Both the position numbers and the translations under genes were made by a program. The notes under the pieces are model-generated. The model saw only the letters and a list, made by a program, of their open reading frames with translations. It was not told the origin of the DNA and did not search any database. This document shows positions 29,204 through 37,128 of a stretch of 64,000 nt of DNA, piece by piece (the first letter of the stretch is position 1; the number at the start of each line of letters is the position of its first letter). The DNA comes from Campylobacter cuniculorum DSM 23162 = LMG 24588 (GTDB lineage Bacteria > Campylobacterota > Campylobacteria > Campylobacterales > Campylobacteraceae): positions 62,001-126,000 of the forward strand of contig NZ_CP020867.1 of the NCBI RefSeq assembly GCF_002104335.1, in the 5' to 3' direction.

Positions 29204-30594
29204 GATATATAGTAGTTTTTTGGATTTTTTTATGTAGCATGTTTGCTTTTGAGCTTGATTTTAGCGTTGGTGAAAATGGTAAAAGTTTAGATGATAATAA
29301 TACGGTTTTAATCTTTGGTGGAATTCAAGGTGATGAGCCCGGTGGCTTTCATGCTGCGAGTTTATTGTTGAGTGATTATAATATTACTAAAGGAAAAATC
29401 ATCGTCGCACCTAATTTAGCCTTTGATAGCATCATTAAAAGAAGTCGTGGAACTAATGGGGATTTAAACCGAAAATTTGCAAACATTAGTCCTAAGGATC
29501 CTGATTTTAAAACCATACAACGTATTAAAGAATTAATTTTAAAGCCGGAAGTGAGTATGGTTATTAATTTGCACGATGGTTGGGGTTTTTATCGTCCTAC
29601 TTATGAAGATGCCCTTAAAAATCCTAATCGTTGGGGAAATTCAAGTGTGATTGATACAAGTGAGATTAATGCAAGTAAATATAAAGACCTTGAAAATATA
29701 GCCAATACAACTATAGATAGTGTCAATGCCTCCTTAACCAATCCTAAGCACGAATATCATCTTAAAAACACCAAAACCGAAGAGCTTAAAGATACAGAAA
29801 TGCTCAAGGCTTTAACTTATTTTGCCATTTCAAATAATAAAGCAGCCTTTGCCAATGAATCGAGTAAAAATTTGCCTGTGCATTTAAGGGTGTATTATCA
29901 TCTTTTGGCAGTGGAAAATTATCTCAAAACTGCTGGAATCGAATTTACAAGAAGCTTTGAACTCACTCCCGAAGGTGTGAAAAAAGTCATCAATCGCGAA
30001 CTTGAAATCAAACTTTTTGATAATAAAATTCTACTTTTTCTTAATAGCCCAAGAAATGTTATAAGATATGTGCCTTTTCCTATTAATAAAGAATTAAATT
30101 ATAATACAAGCAATGAACTCACAGTGGTTATAGGAGATAAAGATTCTTTCTTTGTGCAATATGGCAATAATTTTCAAGCAAGAATTTATCCTGAATACTT
30201 TGAATTCAGCGATGCCTTTAATGAAGTGGATATAGAGCTTGATGAAAATCGCACTTCTGTGCCTTTTGGGACTAAGGTTAAGGTTAAAAAAAGCTTTCTT
30301 ATCCCAAAAATTCAAAATGCGAGAGTGAATATCATAGGCTTTAATCATTCTAAAGATGAAAGCAATATTTTAGTGAGCAAAAAAGATATGCAAAAGCAGT
30401 ATTCTTTAGACATGTCGGGTAAAATTTATCGTGTGGAATTTTATGAGTTAAAAGGAGCGGATTTGCCTCAACTTTTAGAATATGATAGCGGAAGTAAGAT
30501 TATAACAAATGCTCCGGATTTAGACGAAAAAGATATAATAACGGCAAATTCAAAGGATAAATTTCTAGGCTCAATCCTCGTTGAATTTGAATGA
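29200..30594 (+). CDS. pgp1: Pgp1, peptidoglycan DL-carboxypeptidase (helical shape)
   Basis: A periplasmic metallopeptidase that trims tripeptide stems to dipeptides and is needed for the helical cell shape of Campylobacter. A signal peptide covers the first 16-17 residues. The zinc ligands of this M14-type family fit Gln43 and Glu46 in [10 protein letters not shown] and His125 in INLHDG. The length, 464 residues, is normal. It overlaps dxr and tsaD by 4 bases each. Confidence 0.92.
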   Translation: MRYIVVFWIFLCSMFAFELDFSVGENGKSLDDNNTVLIFGGIQGDEPGGFHAASLLLSDYNITKGKIIVAPNLAFDSIIKRSRGTNGDLNRKFANISPKDPDFKTIQRIKELILKPEVSMVINLHDGWGFYRPTYEDALKNPNRWGNSSVIDTSEINASKYKDLENIANTTIDSVNASLTNPKHEYHLKNTKTEELKDTEMLKALTYFAISNNKAAFANESSKNLPVHLRVYYHLLAVENYLKTAGIEFTRSFELTPEGVKKVINRELEIKLFDNKILLFLNSPRNVIRYVPFPINKELNYNTSNELTVVIGDKDSFFVQYGNNFQARIYPEYFEFSDAFNEVDIELDENRTSVPFGTKVKVKKSFLIPKIQNARVNIIGFNHSKDESNILVSKKDMQKQYSLDMSGKIYRVEFYELKGADLPQLLEYDSGSKIITNAPDLDEKDIITANSKDKFLGSILVEFE

Positions 30595-31598
30595 AAAATC
30601 TTATTTTAGGCATTGAAAGCTCTTGTGATGATAGCAGTATCGCTATCATCGATAAAGATAATTTCAGCTGTGTTTTTGACAAAAAAATTTCTCAAGATGA
30701 ATCACACTCTGTTTTTGGTGGAGTCGTGCCTGAACTTGCTGCCAGACTTCATAGTACAGCTTTAACAAAGATTTTAGAACAATGCAAAGAGTATTTTCCT
30801 AAACTTTGTGCTATAGCTGTAACAAATGAACCCGGTTTGAGTGTGAGTTTATTGAGTGGAATTTCTATGGCAAAAATTTTAGCCTTAGCTTTGAATGTGC
30901 CTCTTATAGCTGTCAATCATCTTAAGGGACATATTTATTCTCTTTTTTTGAATGAAAAAATTTGCCTTGATATGGGAATTTTGCTTGTTAGTGGTGGGCA
31001 TACTATGGTTTTAAAGATTGACAATAGGGGTTTTTTAAAAATTCTAGCAAAAACTTATGATGATAGTTTTGGCGAGAGCTTTGACAAACTTGCAAAAATG
31101 ATGAATTTAGGCTATCCGGGTGGAGAAAAAATCGAAAATTTAGCCTTGAAAGCCAAAGAAAAAAAAATCAAATTTTCTGTTCCTATGAAGCATTCTAAAG
31201 AACTCAATTACAGCTTTTCAGGGCTTAAAAATCAAGCAAGACTTGAAATTTTAAAATATGAAAAATTAGATGAGAATTTAAAAAGTGAAATTGCCTATGC
31301 CTTTGAAAATGCGGCTTGTGAGCATATTTTAGATAAACTTGAAAAAATTTTCAAACAAGAAAAATTTAAAATTTTTGGTGTGGTTGGAGGAGCAAGTGCG
31401 AATCTTAATTTACGCAAAAGACTTCAAAATTTATGCGAAAAGAATGAATGCGTGTTAAAACTTGCCCCGTTAAAATACTGTGCGGATAATGCTTTGATGA
31501 TTGCAAGAGCGGGGGTGGATTGTTTTGAAAGAAGGGAATTTGTCCGCATAGAAGATGAAATTCTAAGCCCTAAAAATAAAAATTTCATAAGGATTTAA
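30591..31598 (+). CDS. tsaD: tRNA threonylcarbamoyladenosine transferase TsaD
   Basis: Adds the threonylcarbamoyl group to A37 of ANN-decoding tRNAs together with TsaB and TsaE. The 335-residue protein has the N-terminal ILGIESSCDDSS, the metal-binding region GGVVPELAARLH, LLVSGGHTM, and the C-terminal GGASANLNLR. It was formerly called glycoprotease Gcp. Confidence 0.96.
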   Translation: MKNLILGIESSCDDSSIAIIDKDNFSCVFDKKISQDESHSVFGGVVPELAARLHSTALTKILEQCKEYFPKLCAIAVTNEPGLSVSLLSGISMAKILALALNVPLIAVNHLKGHIYSLFLNEKICLDMGILLVSGGHTMVLKIDNRGFLKILAKTYDDSFGESFDKLAKMMNLGYPGGEKIENLALKAKEKKIKFSVPMKHSKELNYSFSGLKNQARLEILKYEKLDENLKSEIAYAFENAACEHILDKLEKIFKQEKFKIFGVVGGASANLNLRKRLQNLCEKNECVLKLAPLKYCADNALMIARAGVDCFERREFVRIEDEILSPKNKNFIRI

Positions 31599-31600
31599 AG

Positions 31601-32116
31601 ATGAAAAAAGCTTTTACGATTTTAGAACTTGTATTCGTGATTATCATATTAGGCATTTTAGCAGCCATTGCCCTGCCTCAATTTGGTTCAAGCAAAGACG
31701 AAGCTGAAATCAGTAAAAGCTTAAACAATCTTAGAACCTTAGTCAATGATATTAACATTTATGCTTTGAAAAACGATGCTTTAAATTCTATAAAAATAAT
31801 GAGCAATGTGAGTGGGGTTGCAAATGTTAATCCAAACAATGCTAATATACAAGCAGGTTTTAAAGTGGGCGATGATGAGGAGTGTGTTAAGCTTGTTTTT
31901 ATACACAAGGCTGATTTTGTTATGATGGGAATTTCAAGCAATGATAATGTAAAAAATGCCCTTGAAACCATCGCAAATGGTGGAGATAAAGAGCTTTTGG
32001 ATAGGATTGATTTTACAAGCACTTCGCACAATAAAAGCTGTGTGGCTTTGAGTAAAAAAGAAAATTTCAAAGCCTTAGCGAGTAAAATTTATGTCTTATT
32101 AGGAGCTTTACCATGA
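31601..32116 (+). CDS. ctsG: Type II/IV pseudopilin-like protein (CtsG-like)
   Basis: A 171-residue protein with a class III signal: a short basic leader and the hydrophobic segment FTILELVFVIIILGILAA with the conserved Glu5 of pseudopilins. The C-terminal part is variable and holds three Cys that could form a disulfide. At this position C. jejuni has ctsG, needed for natural transformation. It overlaps the next gene as ATGA. Confidence 0.82.
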   Translation: MKKAFTILELVFVIIILGILAAIALPQFGSSKDEAEISKSLNNLRTLVNDINIYALKNDALNSIKIMSNVSGVANVNPNNANIQAGFKVGDDEECVKLVFIHKADFVMMGISSNDNVKNALETIANGGDKELLDRIDFTSTSHNKSCVALSKKENFKALASKIYVLLGALP

Positions 32117-33396
32117 TTGTCAATCAAACTTATGAGATTGATTCTTGTGATGATGTTGAACTTGAACTCAAAAGAGAATCTAAACTTGAATTCAGACTTT
32201 GTTTTGATGATGAAAAAGTTATAGAAGCTTTGTTTTTCATCATACCCGGACTTGGAGGGGACGCAGATTCAAATTATAGAGAACATCTAGCTTCTTTTGT
32301 GGCTGAAAATTTCAATGTGGCTGTGGTGAGTGTGAATTATCATTGTATAGGCAATCGCCCTCAAACAGGAGCAAAGGCTTATTTTGATGAGATTGACAGA
32401 CTCATTTTAGAAGAATCGTGTAAAACACTGGGTATAAAACTTCCTTTTGATGTTTCAAACATTCGCATTCAATTTCCAAAAACTTCATCAGCTTTTAATC
32501 TCAAAGAATTCTCAAAAGAATTTCATTTCATCAATGAAGTCTTAGAAGCAAAAATAAAGAAAAAAGAGCTCTTTGAAAATTTTGAATTAAAGACTCATCT
32601 TACTTTTGAGCCCACCAAAAACGAATATCAAAATTTTGGCATTATGCAAGCACAGGATTTAATCAATGCTCTGCTTTATATCAAAGCTAATCCACCCTTT
32701 AGTCTAGGGGGGGGGGATTTGCGTGTGATTATGCTAGGAAGCTCACACGGAGGATATTTAGCTCATTTAACTGCTAAGATTGCACCCTATCTCGTTGATG
32801 CTGTGATTGATAATTCTTCTTATGCGAAAATTCTTTGGAGACTTGTAGGTTTTGGAAAGGAGATTGATTTTATAAAATATGCTGAATGTTCTATAGGAAT
32901 TTCTCCACACATCATCGCTTTCTTTTCATCTAAAACCCTTTGGACAAGCAATCAACATTCTAAGAATTTCTTTTCTCCTACAAGAAGGCAAATCAGAAAT
33001 ATTTTAGAACCTCATCATCTTAAAATTCAAAGCAAATATCCTAAGCCCTATTATGTCAGCTATCATTCTTTATATGATACAATCATAGCACCACCACAAG
33101 AAAAAGCTGAACTCTATAAAATCTTAAAAGATTTAAATTTCAATGCAAGATTAAGAATGATTTGTTCTGCTGATGAAATTGATGGGAAATTTATAAAAAA
33201 TTTAAGTCATGGAATGGGAATGAGTCTAAAGACTTTGATTTTAAAAGAATTGCCCTTAATGCTTGAAAATTTAAAACAAAATCCTAAACAACAATGGGAC
33301 AATACAAGCATTAGCTATCCTTGTGAAGATACAATCTATCATTTTAGTCAAAAAGAAGCTAAGATAGTTTTAGAATGCGAGGAGTTAAAATCGTAA
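32113..33396 (+). CDS. Phase-variable DUF2920 alpha/beta-hydrolase-like protein
   Basis: A 427-residue protein of the DUF2920 type, a Campylobacter family often bearing poly-G tracts. The fold looks like an alpha/beta hydrolase: an early PGLGGD loop, the nucleophile elbow GSSHGG about residue 213, and later Asp (SLYDTI) and His (LSHGMG) candidates. A G10 tract at 32707-32716 lies just before the elbow; it is in frame here (ON). Losing one G gives a stop within four codons. No signal peptide is seen; the substrate is unknown. Confidence 0.78.
   Translation: MIVNQTYEIDSCDDVELELKRESKLEFRLCFDDEKVIEALFFIIPGLGGDADSNYREHLASFVAENFNVAVVSVNYHCIGNRPQTGAKAYFDEIDRLILEESCKTLGIKLPFDVSNIRIQFPKTSSAFNLKEFSKEFHFINEVLEAKIKKKELFENFELKTHLTFEPTKNEYQNFGIMQAQDLINALLYIKANPPFSLGGGDLRVIMLGSSHGGYLAHLTAKIAPYLVDAVIDNSSYAKILWRLVGFGKEIDFIKYAECSIGISPHIIAFFSSKTLWTSNQHSKNFFSPTRRQIRNILEPHHLKIQSKYPKPYYVSYHSLYDTIIAPPQEKAELYKILKDLNFNARLRMICSADEIDGKFIKNLSHGMGMSLKTLILKELPLMLENLKQNPKQQWDNTSISYPCEDTIYHFSQKEAKIVLECEELKS
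32707..32716 (+). repeat. Poly-G10 contingency tract in the DUF2920 gene
   Basis: Ten consecutive G bases code for three Gly plus the first base of Asp. G tracts of this length slip during replication in Campylobacter and switch genes on and off. The copy here keeps the frame open. Confidence 0.85.
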
Positions 33397-33530
33397 AATT
33401 AAAGATTTTTAAAATTTAATTCTCATTTTATAATTATTCTGTTTTTAAAGAGTGTTGATGTTTTAGAAAGTTTGATTTTACTGAATATTTACTTTAATTA
33501 TATTTAATTATAAAAATCAAAGGAGTTAAG

Positions 33531-34580
33531 TTGAAAATAAATCATCAAGCTATAGCACAAAAGACCAAAGAATCAATAAATTCTATATATAAAGAAATTG
33601 AAGCATTCGGTAGTTTTAAATATCAATACAAACAGCTAAAAAACTTTAGAAAAGATTTGAGAAAATTTTATCGTCAGACTTTTTTGAATAAGATTTTCTC
33701 TTATAAAGTTACTAAAATTTCAAGCGGAGACAACTTGGATCATCATTGTATAGGTTATTTTGCACCTCTTTCATTCAAAAGAAGGTCTTGGGGGGGGGAT
33801 TTGCGATGTGCAGTTGAGCACATTGCTTATTTAAGCAAAGCCTTATGGCAACATAAAACCCGTTTGATTTATGTTGCTTTGCCGTGTAAAAAAACAATTT
33901 ACCCAGAATTAATAAGTTCTTCTTTCAGACAAGGTGCAACGACCGCTCCACAATGGCGAAAAATGGTTTTAGAGCTTTTGCAAAAAGATGTGGAAGTGAT
34001 TGATATGTTTCCTCATTTTATGCAAAATAAAAATACAAATCATCTTTTTGATTTTGAACATTTTATTTCTTATGAAGGAGCGAAATTAACGGCAAAAGTG
34101 ATTGCTGATTATCTCAAAGAAACAAGCTTTTTTGAAACAAAAACAAATTCTCAATTTGAGTTGGTAGAGAAATTAAAAAATAGGTCAAATAGACTTTATA
34201 GAGTCAATTTTGTATTTAAAGACGAGAAGCCTTATATCCCTTATAACGAAAATTTATCAAATATTTGTATTTTTGGAAATTGCAATCTTCAAGCTTTTCA
34301 TAAAGAAGGAGCAGGAATAGTTGCTAATCTTGCATATCAAATGAATCAAGAAATTGATTATATAGGACGCAAACTCATTTTTGCAGCAACCACAGAAAAA
34401 TTTGACAAACAAGCCTATGAGCAGTGTTGCAAAAGAGATATTGCAATTTGCATTAGTTTTCCTTCGGGTTCATTTGTGCGAACCTCTGCTAAAAGAAATG
34501 TATCCATTGTATCCGTCTTAAAAGAGCTTTTGAAAAATAAAAGTATATATGGAAAATGGAGTGATATAAATTTATCATAA
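33531..34580 (+). CDS. Phase-variable SGNH/AlgX-like protein
   Basis: A 349-residue protein starting with TTG (AAGGAG six bases upstream). The middle part has a pattern similar to SGNH-type acyltransferases and hydrolases of the AlgX/AlgJ kind: LIYVALPCKKTIYPE, then VIDMFPHF, then DFEHFISYEGA. The C-terminal third (ICIFGNCNLQAF onward) I do not recognise. A G9 tract at 33790-33798 is in frame; plus or minus one G leads to early stops. It may decorate surface glycans, but this is inference. The spacer 33397-33530 holds its promoter. Confidence 0.6.
   Translation: MKINHQAIAQKTKESINSIYKEIEAFGSFKYQYKQLKNFRKDLRKFYRQTFLNKIFSYKVTKISSGDNLDHHCIGYFAPLSFKRRSWGGDLRCAVEHIAYLSKALWQHKTRLIYVALPCKKTIYPELISSSFRQGATTAPQWRKMVLELLQKDVEVIDMFPHFMQNKNTNHLFDFEHFISYEGAKLTAKVIADYLKETSFFETKTNSQFELVEKLKNRSNRLYRVNFVFKDEKPYIPYNENLSNICIFGNCNLQAFHKEGAGIVANLAYQMNQEIDYIGRKLIFAATTEKFDKQAYEQCCKRDIAICISFPSGSFVRTSAKRNVSIVSVLKELLKNKSIYGKWSDINLS
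33790..33798 (+). repeat. Poly-G9 contingency tract in the SGNH-like gene
   Basis: Nine G bases code for part of SWGGDLR. The bases that follow (ATTTGCG) are the same as behind the G10 tract of the neighbouring gene. Frame is open in this copy. Confidence 0.85.
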
Positions 34581-34662
34581 AAATAAAAGTTTTATTTGTA
34601 AAGAATTTATAAAATTTAAATTGACAAAAATAAGTAAATTAATTTTTTAGAATTTAGAAAAC

Positions 34663-34691
34663 TTGACTTTCTTTTAATTTTATGATACTAT
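34663..34691 (+). promoter_or_regulatory. Promoter of the tRNA cluster
   Basis: TTGACT (34663-34668) and TACTAT (34686-34691) stand 17 bases apart, with TG one base before the -10. This is an unusually complete sigma-70 promoter for Campylobacter, fitting strong tRNA expression. Confidence 0.75.
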
Positions 34692-34709
34692 ATAAACTTT
34701 ATTTTTTCT

Positions 34710-34787
34710 CGGGGTGTAGCGCAGTCTGGTTAGCGCACCTGGTTTGGGACCAGGGGGCCGAAAGTTCGAATCTTTTCACCCCGACCA
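34710..34787 (+). tRNA. tRNA-Pro (TGG)
   Basis: The acceptor arms CGGGGTG and CACCCCG pair. The anticodon loop TTTGGGA in CCTGG/CCAGG gives TGG, and GTTCGAATC marks the T loop. CCA is encoded. First of five tRNAs on the plus strand. Confidence 0.95.
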
Positions 34788-34800
34788 TTTTTTTAAAAAT

Positions 34801-34878
34801 GGTGAGTGTAGCTCAGTCGGTTAGAGCATCAGATTGTGGTCCTGAGGGTCGTGGGTTCAATTCCCATCACTCACCCCA
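34801..34878 (+). tRNA. tRNA-His (GTG)
   Basis: The acceptor arms GTGAGTG and CACTCAC pair, and the anticodon is GTG. The extra G at 34801 pairs with the discriminator C, the identity mark of tRNA-His. CCA is encoded. Confidence 0.95.
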
Positions 34879-34882
34879 ACGA

Positions 34883-34959
34883 GCGCTCGTAGCTCAACTG
34901 GATAGAGCGACAGACTTCGGATCTGTAGGTTATGGGTTCGATTCCTATCGGGCGCACCA
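34883..34959 (+). tRNA. tRNA-Arg (TCG)
   Basis: The acceptor arms GCGCTCG and CGGGCGC pair with one G-T. The anticodon loop reads CTTCGGA (anticodon TCG). CCA is encoded. Confidence 0.93.
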
Positions 34960-34968
34960 CCAAACTAT

Positions 34969-35045
34969 GCGCTCATAGCTCAGCTGGATAGAGCAACGGC
35001 CTTCTAAGCCGTAGGTCAGAGGTTCGAATCCTCTTGAGCGTACCA
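34969..35045 (+). tRNA. tRNA-Arg (TCT)
   Basis: The acceptor arms GCGCTCA and TGAGCGT pair. The anticodon loop CTTCTAA lies in an ACGGC/GCCGT stem and gives TCT. CCA is encoded. Confidence 0.95.
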
Positions 35046-35047
35046 TA

Positions 35048-35132
35048 GCGGATGTGGTGAAATTGGCAGACACGCCAGACTTAGGATCTGGTGCAGTAAT
35101 GCGTGAAGGTTCAAGTCCTTTCATCCGCACCA
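35048..35132 (+). tRNA. tRNA-Leu (TAG)
   Basis: A class II tRNA with a long variable arm. The acceptor arms GCGGATG and CATCCGC pair, and the anticodon loop CTTAGGA in CCAGA/TCTGG gives TAG. CCA is encoded. Last of the cluster. Confidence 0.95.
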
Positions 35133-35779
35133 CAATAACTACATATTTATATTTTTCTTAGATTTATTGTTTTTTAATACATTCAAGCATAAATTTCTTA
35201 TTAATTCTAAATTTAAAGCAAATGAGAAATAAATAGCCATTGTAAGCAGACAGATTGTTTATAATTTATCTTTTGCCTTTTTCATTTTTAAATATTACGA
35301 TAACACTCACTTTTGTTTTATAAACCTTTTATTTATATTTTGCAATACGGCAAATAGCAAAGGAAAATCAAAAAATTTTGACAATATTTTATTTGTTTTA
35401 ACAAATCAACAAAAACTTAGCTATAAAATATTAGTTTGGTATTTTTAAGCAAATGTGCTATTAGGTAGTTAGAATTTAGTGAAATTTGTGTATTTGATAT
35501 TTTAAGGAATTTATTATATATTTTCTTACAATCTAAGATAAATCTTTACGATATATAATGAACTTAAGCTATGAAAAAATATTTTGGAGTAAATATTTAT
35601 GAGTGCTTTTTAAAATTGTTTTTAAAATATACAACCTAAATTTAATTTTTAAGTTGTATAATGCTCGTTTTTATGTTTTATAAAATTTTTACGAGTGTTT
35701 ATTGTCAATCTAAAATTATTTTAAAGATGAGAAATTTGACACAGAATTTTTGAAAAATTATTTTTTATAATGATAAAAC
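35133..35779. other. Gene-free AT-rich spacer between tRNA-Leu and flgB
   Basis: About 650 bases with no supported gene on either strand: all frames are short and lack ribosome binding sites. A weak CAATAA/TTATTG pairing followed by six T bases near 35132-35175 may end the tRNA transcript. I see no strong repeat. Confidence 0.6.
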
Positions 35780-35797
35780 TTGGAATACTTTTTGCTT
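35780..35797 (+). promoter_or_regulatory. Sigma-54 promoter of flgB
   Basis: TTGGAATACTTTTTGCTT has GG and GC exactly ten bases apart (-24/-12), the RpoN pattern of Campylobacter rod and hook genes. The flgB ATG is about 40 bases downstream with AAAGGGAG. Confidence 0.88.
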
Positions 35798-35836
35798 TAT
35801 ATCTCGTTAAGTTTTATATTTTAAAAGGGAGAAAAA

Positions 35837-36271
35837 ATGCTAATCAATCCATTTAAATCAAAAGAACTCGTTGTTGGTGCTTTAGCGGGTAGAAATTTGA
35901 GGAGTCAAATGATTAGCTCAAATCTTGCAAATGTTGATACTCCTTTTTATAAAGCAAGAGATATAGAATTTGAAACAGCACTCGTAAATCGTGCAGATGA
36001 AATTTTCAAAACAAAAAATAAAAAAGAACTAGAGCTCGCTATAACAAATGAAGAGCATCAAAAACCTTGGAAATTCCCAGACCCAAATAAATCAACAATT
36101 TATCTAAGAGATGGGCATCTAGCAAGAAATGATGCAAACACTGTTGATTTAGATGTTGAAACTTCAGAAATGAGTAAGAATGCTATGATGATTACGGCTC
36201 TTGATGGAGTTTTAAGAAGACAAGGAAATATTTTTACTTCTATAATTGATGCAAGCTCTAAATTAAGTTAA
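35837..36271 (+). CDS. flgB: Flagellar basal-body rod protein FlgB
   Basis: A proximal rod subunit, exported by the flagellar type III system. The 144 residues have the N-terminal rod motif MISSNLANVDTPFYKARDIEF and a C-terminal amphipathic helix. It is the first gene of flgB-flgC-fliE-pbpB behind a sigma-54 promoter. Confidence 0.96.
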   Translation: MLINPFKSKELVVGALAGRNLRSQMISSNLANVDTPFYKARDIEFETALVNRADEIFKTKNKKELELAITNEEHQKPWKFPDPNKSTIYLRDGHLARNDANTVDLDVETSEMSKNAMMITALDGVLRRQGNIFTSIIDASSKLS

Positions 36272-36280
36272 AGGTAAAAT

Positions 36281-36811
36281 ATGGCATACTTAAGCGATTT
36301 TGATATTAGCGGATATGGATTAAGTGCTCAACGTTTTAGAATGAATGTCATAAGTTCAAACATAGCTAATGCTAATACAACAAGGACAGCCGAAGGCGGA
36401 CCTTATAGAAGAAGAGAAGTGATTTTTAAAGCGAAAGATTTTGACCAGCTCGCAAATAATTTCAAAACAAAAGATTTTGATAAACTTTTGAATGAGCAAA
36501 TCAATAAGGACAATAATTTCTTAGAATATGAAAATCCACTCAACGATCCTTCTTCTCCTAGATACGCTAAGCCGGCTATTATGGGCGTAGTTGTGGATAA
36601 AGTGGTTCGCGATGATAAAGAATTTCGTATGAAATATGAACCCTCACACCCCGATGCAAATGCAGAAGGTTATGTGGCATATCCTAATATAAATCCGGTC
36701 ATTGAAATGGCTGATTTAATTGAAGCAACAAGGGCTTATCAAGCAAATGTAAGTGCTTTTACAAGCACGAAGGCTATTGCTCAAAGTGCGATTGAATTAT
36801 TAAGAGGATAA
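36281..36811 (+). CDS. flgC: Flagellar basal-body rod protein FlgC
   Basis: A rod protein of 176 residues. It has the motif VISSNIANANTTRTAEGGPYRR at the N-terminus and the C-terminal helix EMADLIEATRAYQANVSAF, typical of axial flagellar proteins. It lies nine bases behind flgB. Confidence 0.96.
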   Translation: MAYLSDFDISGYGLSAQRFRMNVISSNIANANTTRTAEGGPYRRREVIFKAKDFDQLANNFKTKDFDKLLNEQINKDNNFLEYENPLNDPSSPRYAKPAIMGVVVDKVVRDDKEFRMKYEPSHPDANAEGYVAYPNINPVIEMADLIEATRAYQANVSAFTSTKAIAQSAIELLRG

Positions 36812-36816
36812 ATAAA

Positions 36817-37122
36817 ATGAATAATATTAACGATTTAAAACAGCTTAATAATGTAGCTCATACAAGCACCACTCAAAATAAAAGTGAAAATTCTAGTATA
36901 GGCGAGGAATTCTCAAAACTTCTTAAGAATTCCATAGAGGATCTTAATAAAGCTCAAGTTGAAGGTGAAGCCGCGATGACAGATATAGCTACAGGAGAGG
37001 TTAAGGATTTGCATCAAGCAGCCATTGCAATCACTAAGGCTGAAAGCAGTATGAGATTTATGCTTGAAGTGCGAAATAAAGCGATCAATGCTTATAAAGA
37101 AATCACAAGAACACAAATTTAA
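36817..37122 (+). CDS. fliE: Flagellar hook-basal body protein FliE
   Basis: Joins the MS ring to the rod. The 101-residue protein has the C-terminal family pattern DLHQAAIAITKAESSM and LEVRNKAINAYKEI. It follows flgC by five bases. Confidence 0.94.
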   Translation: MNNINDLKQLNNVAHTSTTQNKSENSSIGEEFSKLLKNSIEDLNKAQVEGEAAMTDIATGEVKDLHQAAIAITKAESSMRFMLEVRNKAINAYKEITRTQI

Positions 37123-37128
37123 ACCTTG

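Noticed and set aside
34682-35133. Open frames on both strands across the tRNA cluster
   Set aside because: They are formed by the conserved tRNA sequences and have no protein-like content.
35133-35779. Hidden small gene or integrated element behind the tRNA cluster
   Set aside because: No integrase, no repeat of the tRNA 3' end and no coding frame were found. It reads as plain AT-rich spacer.
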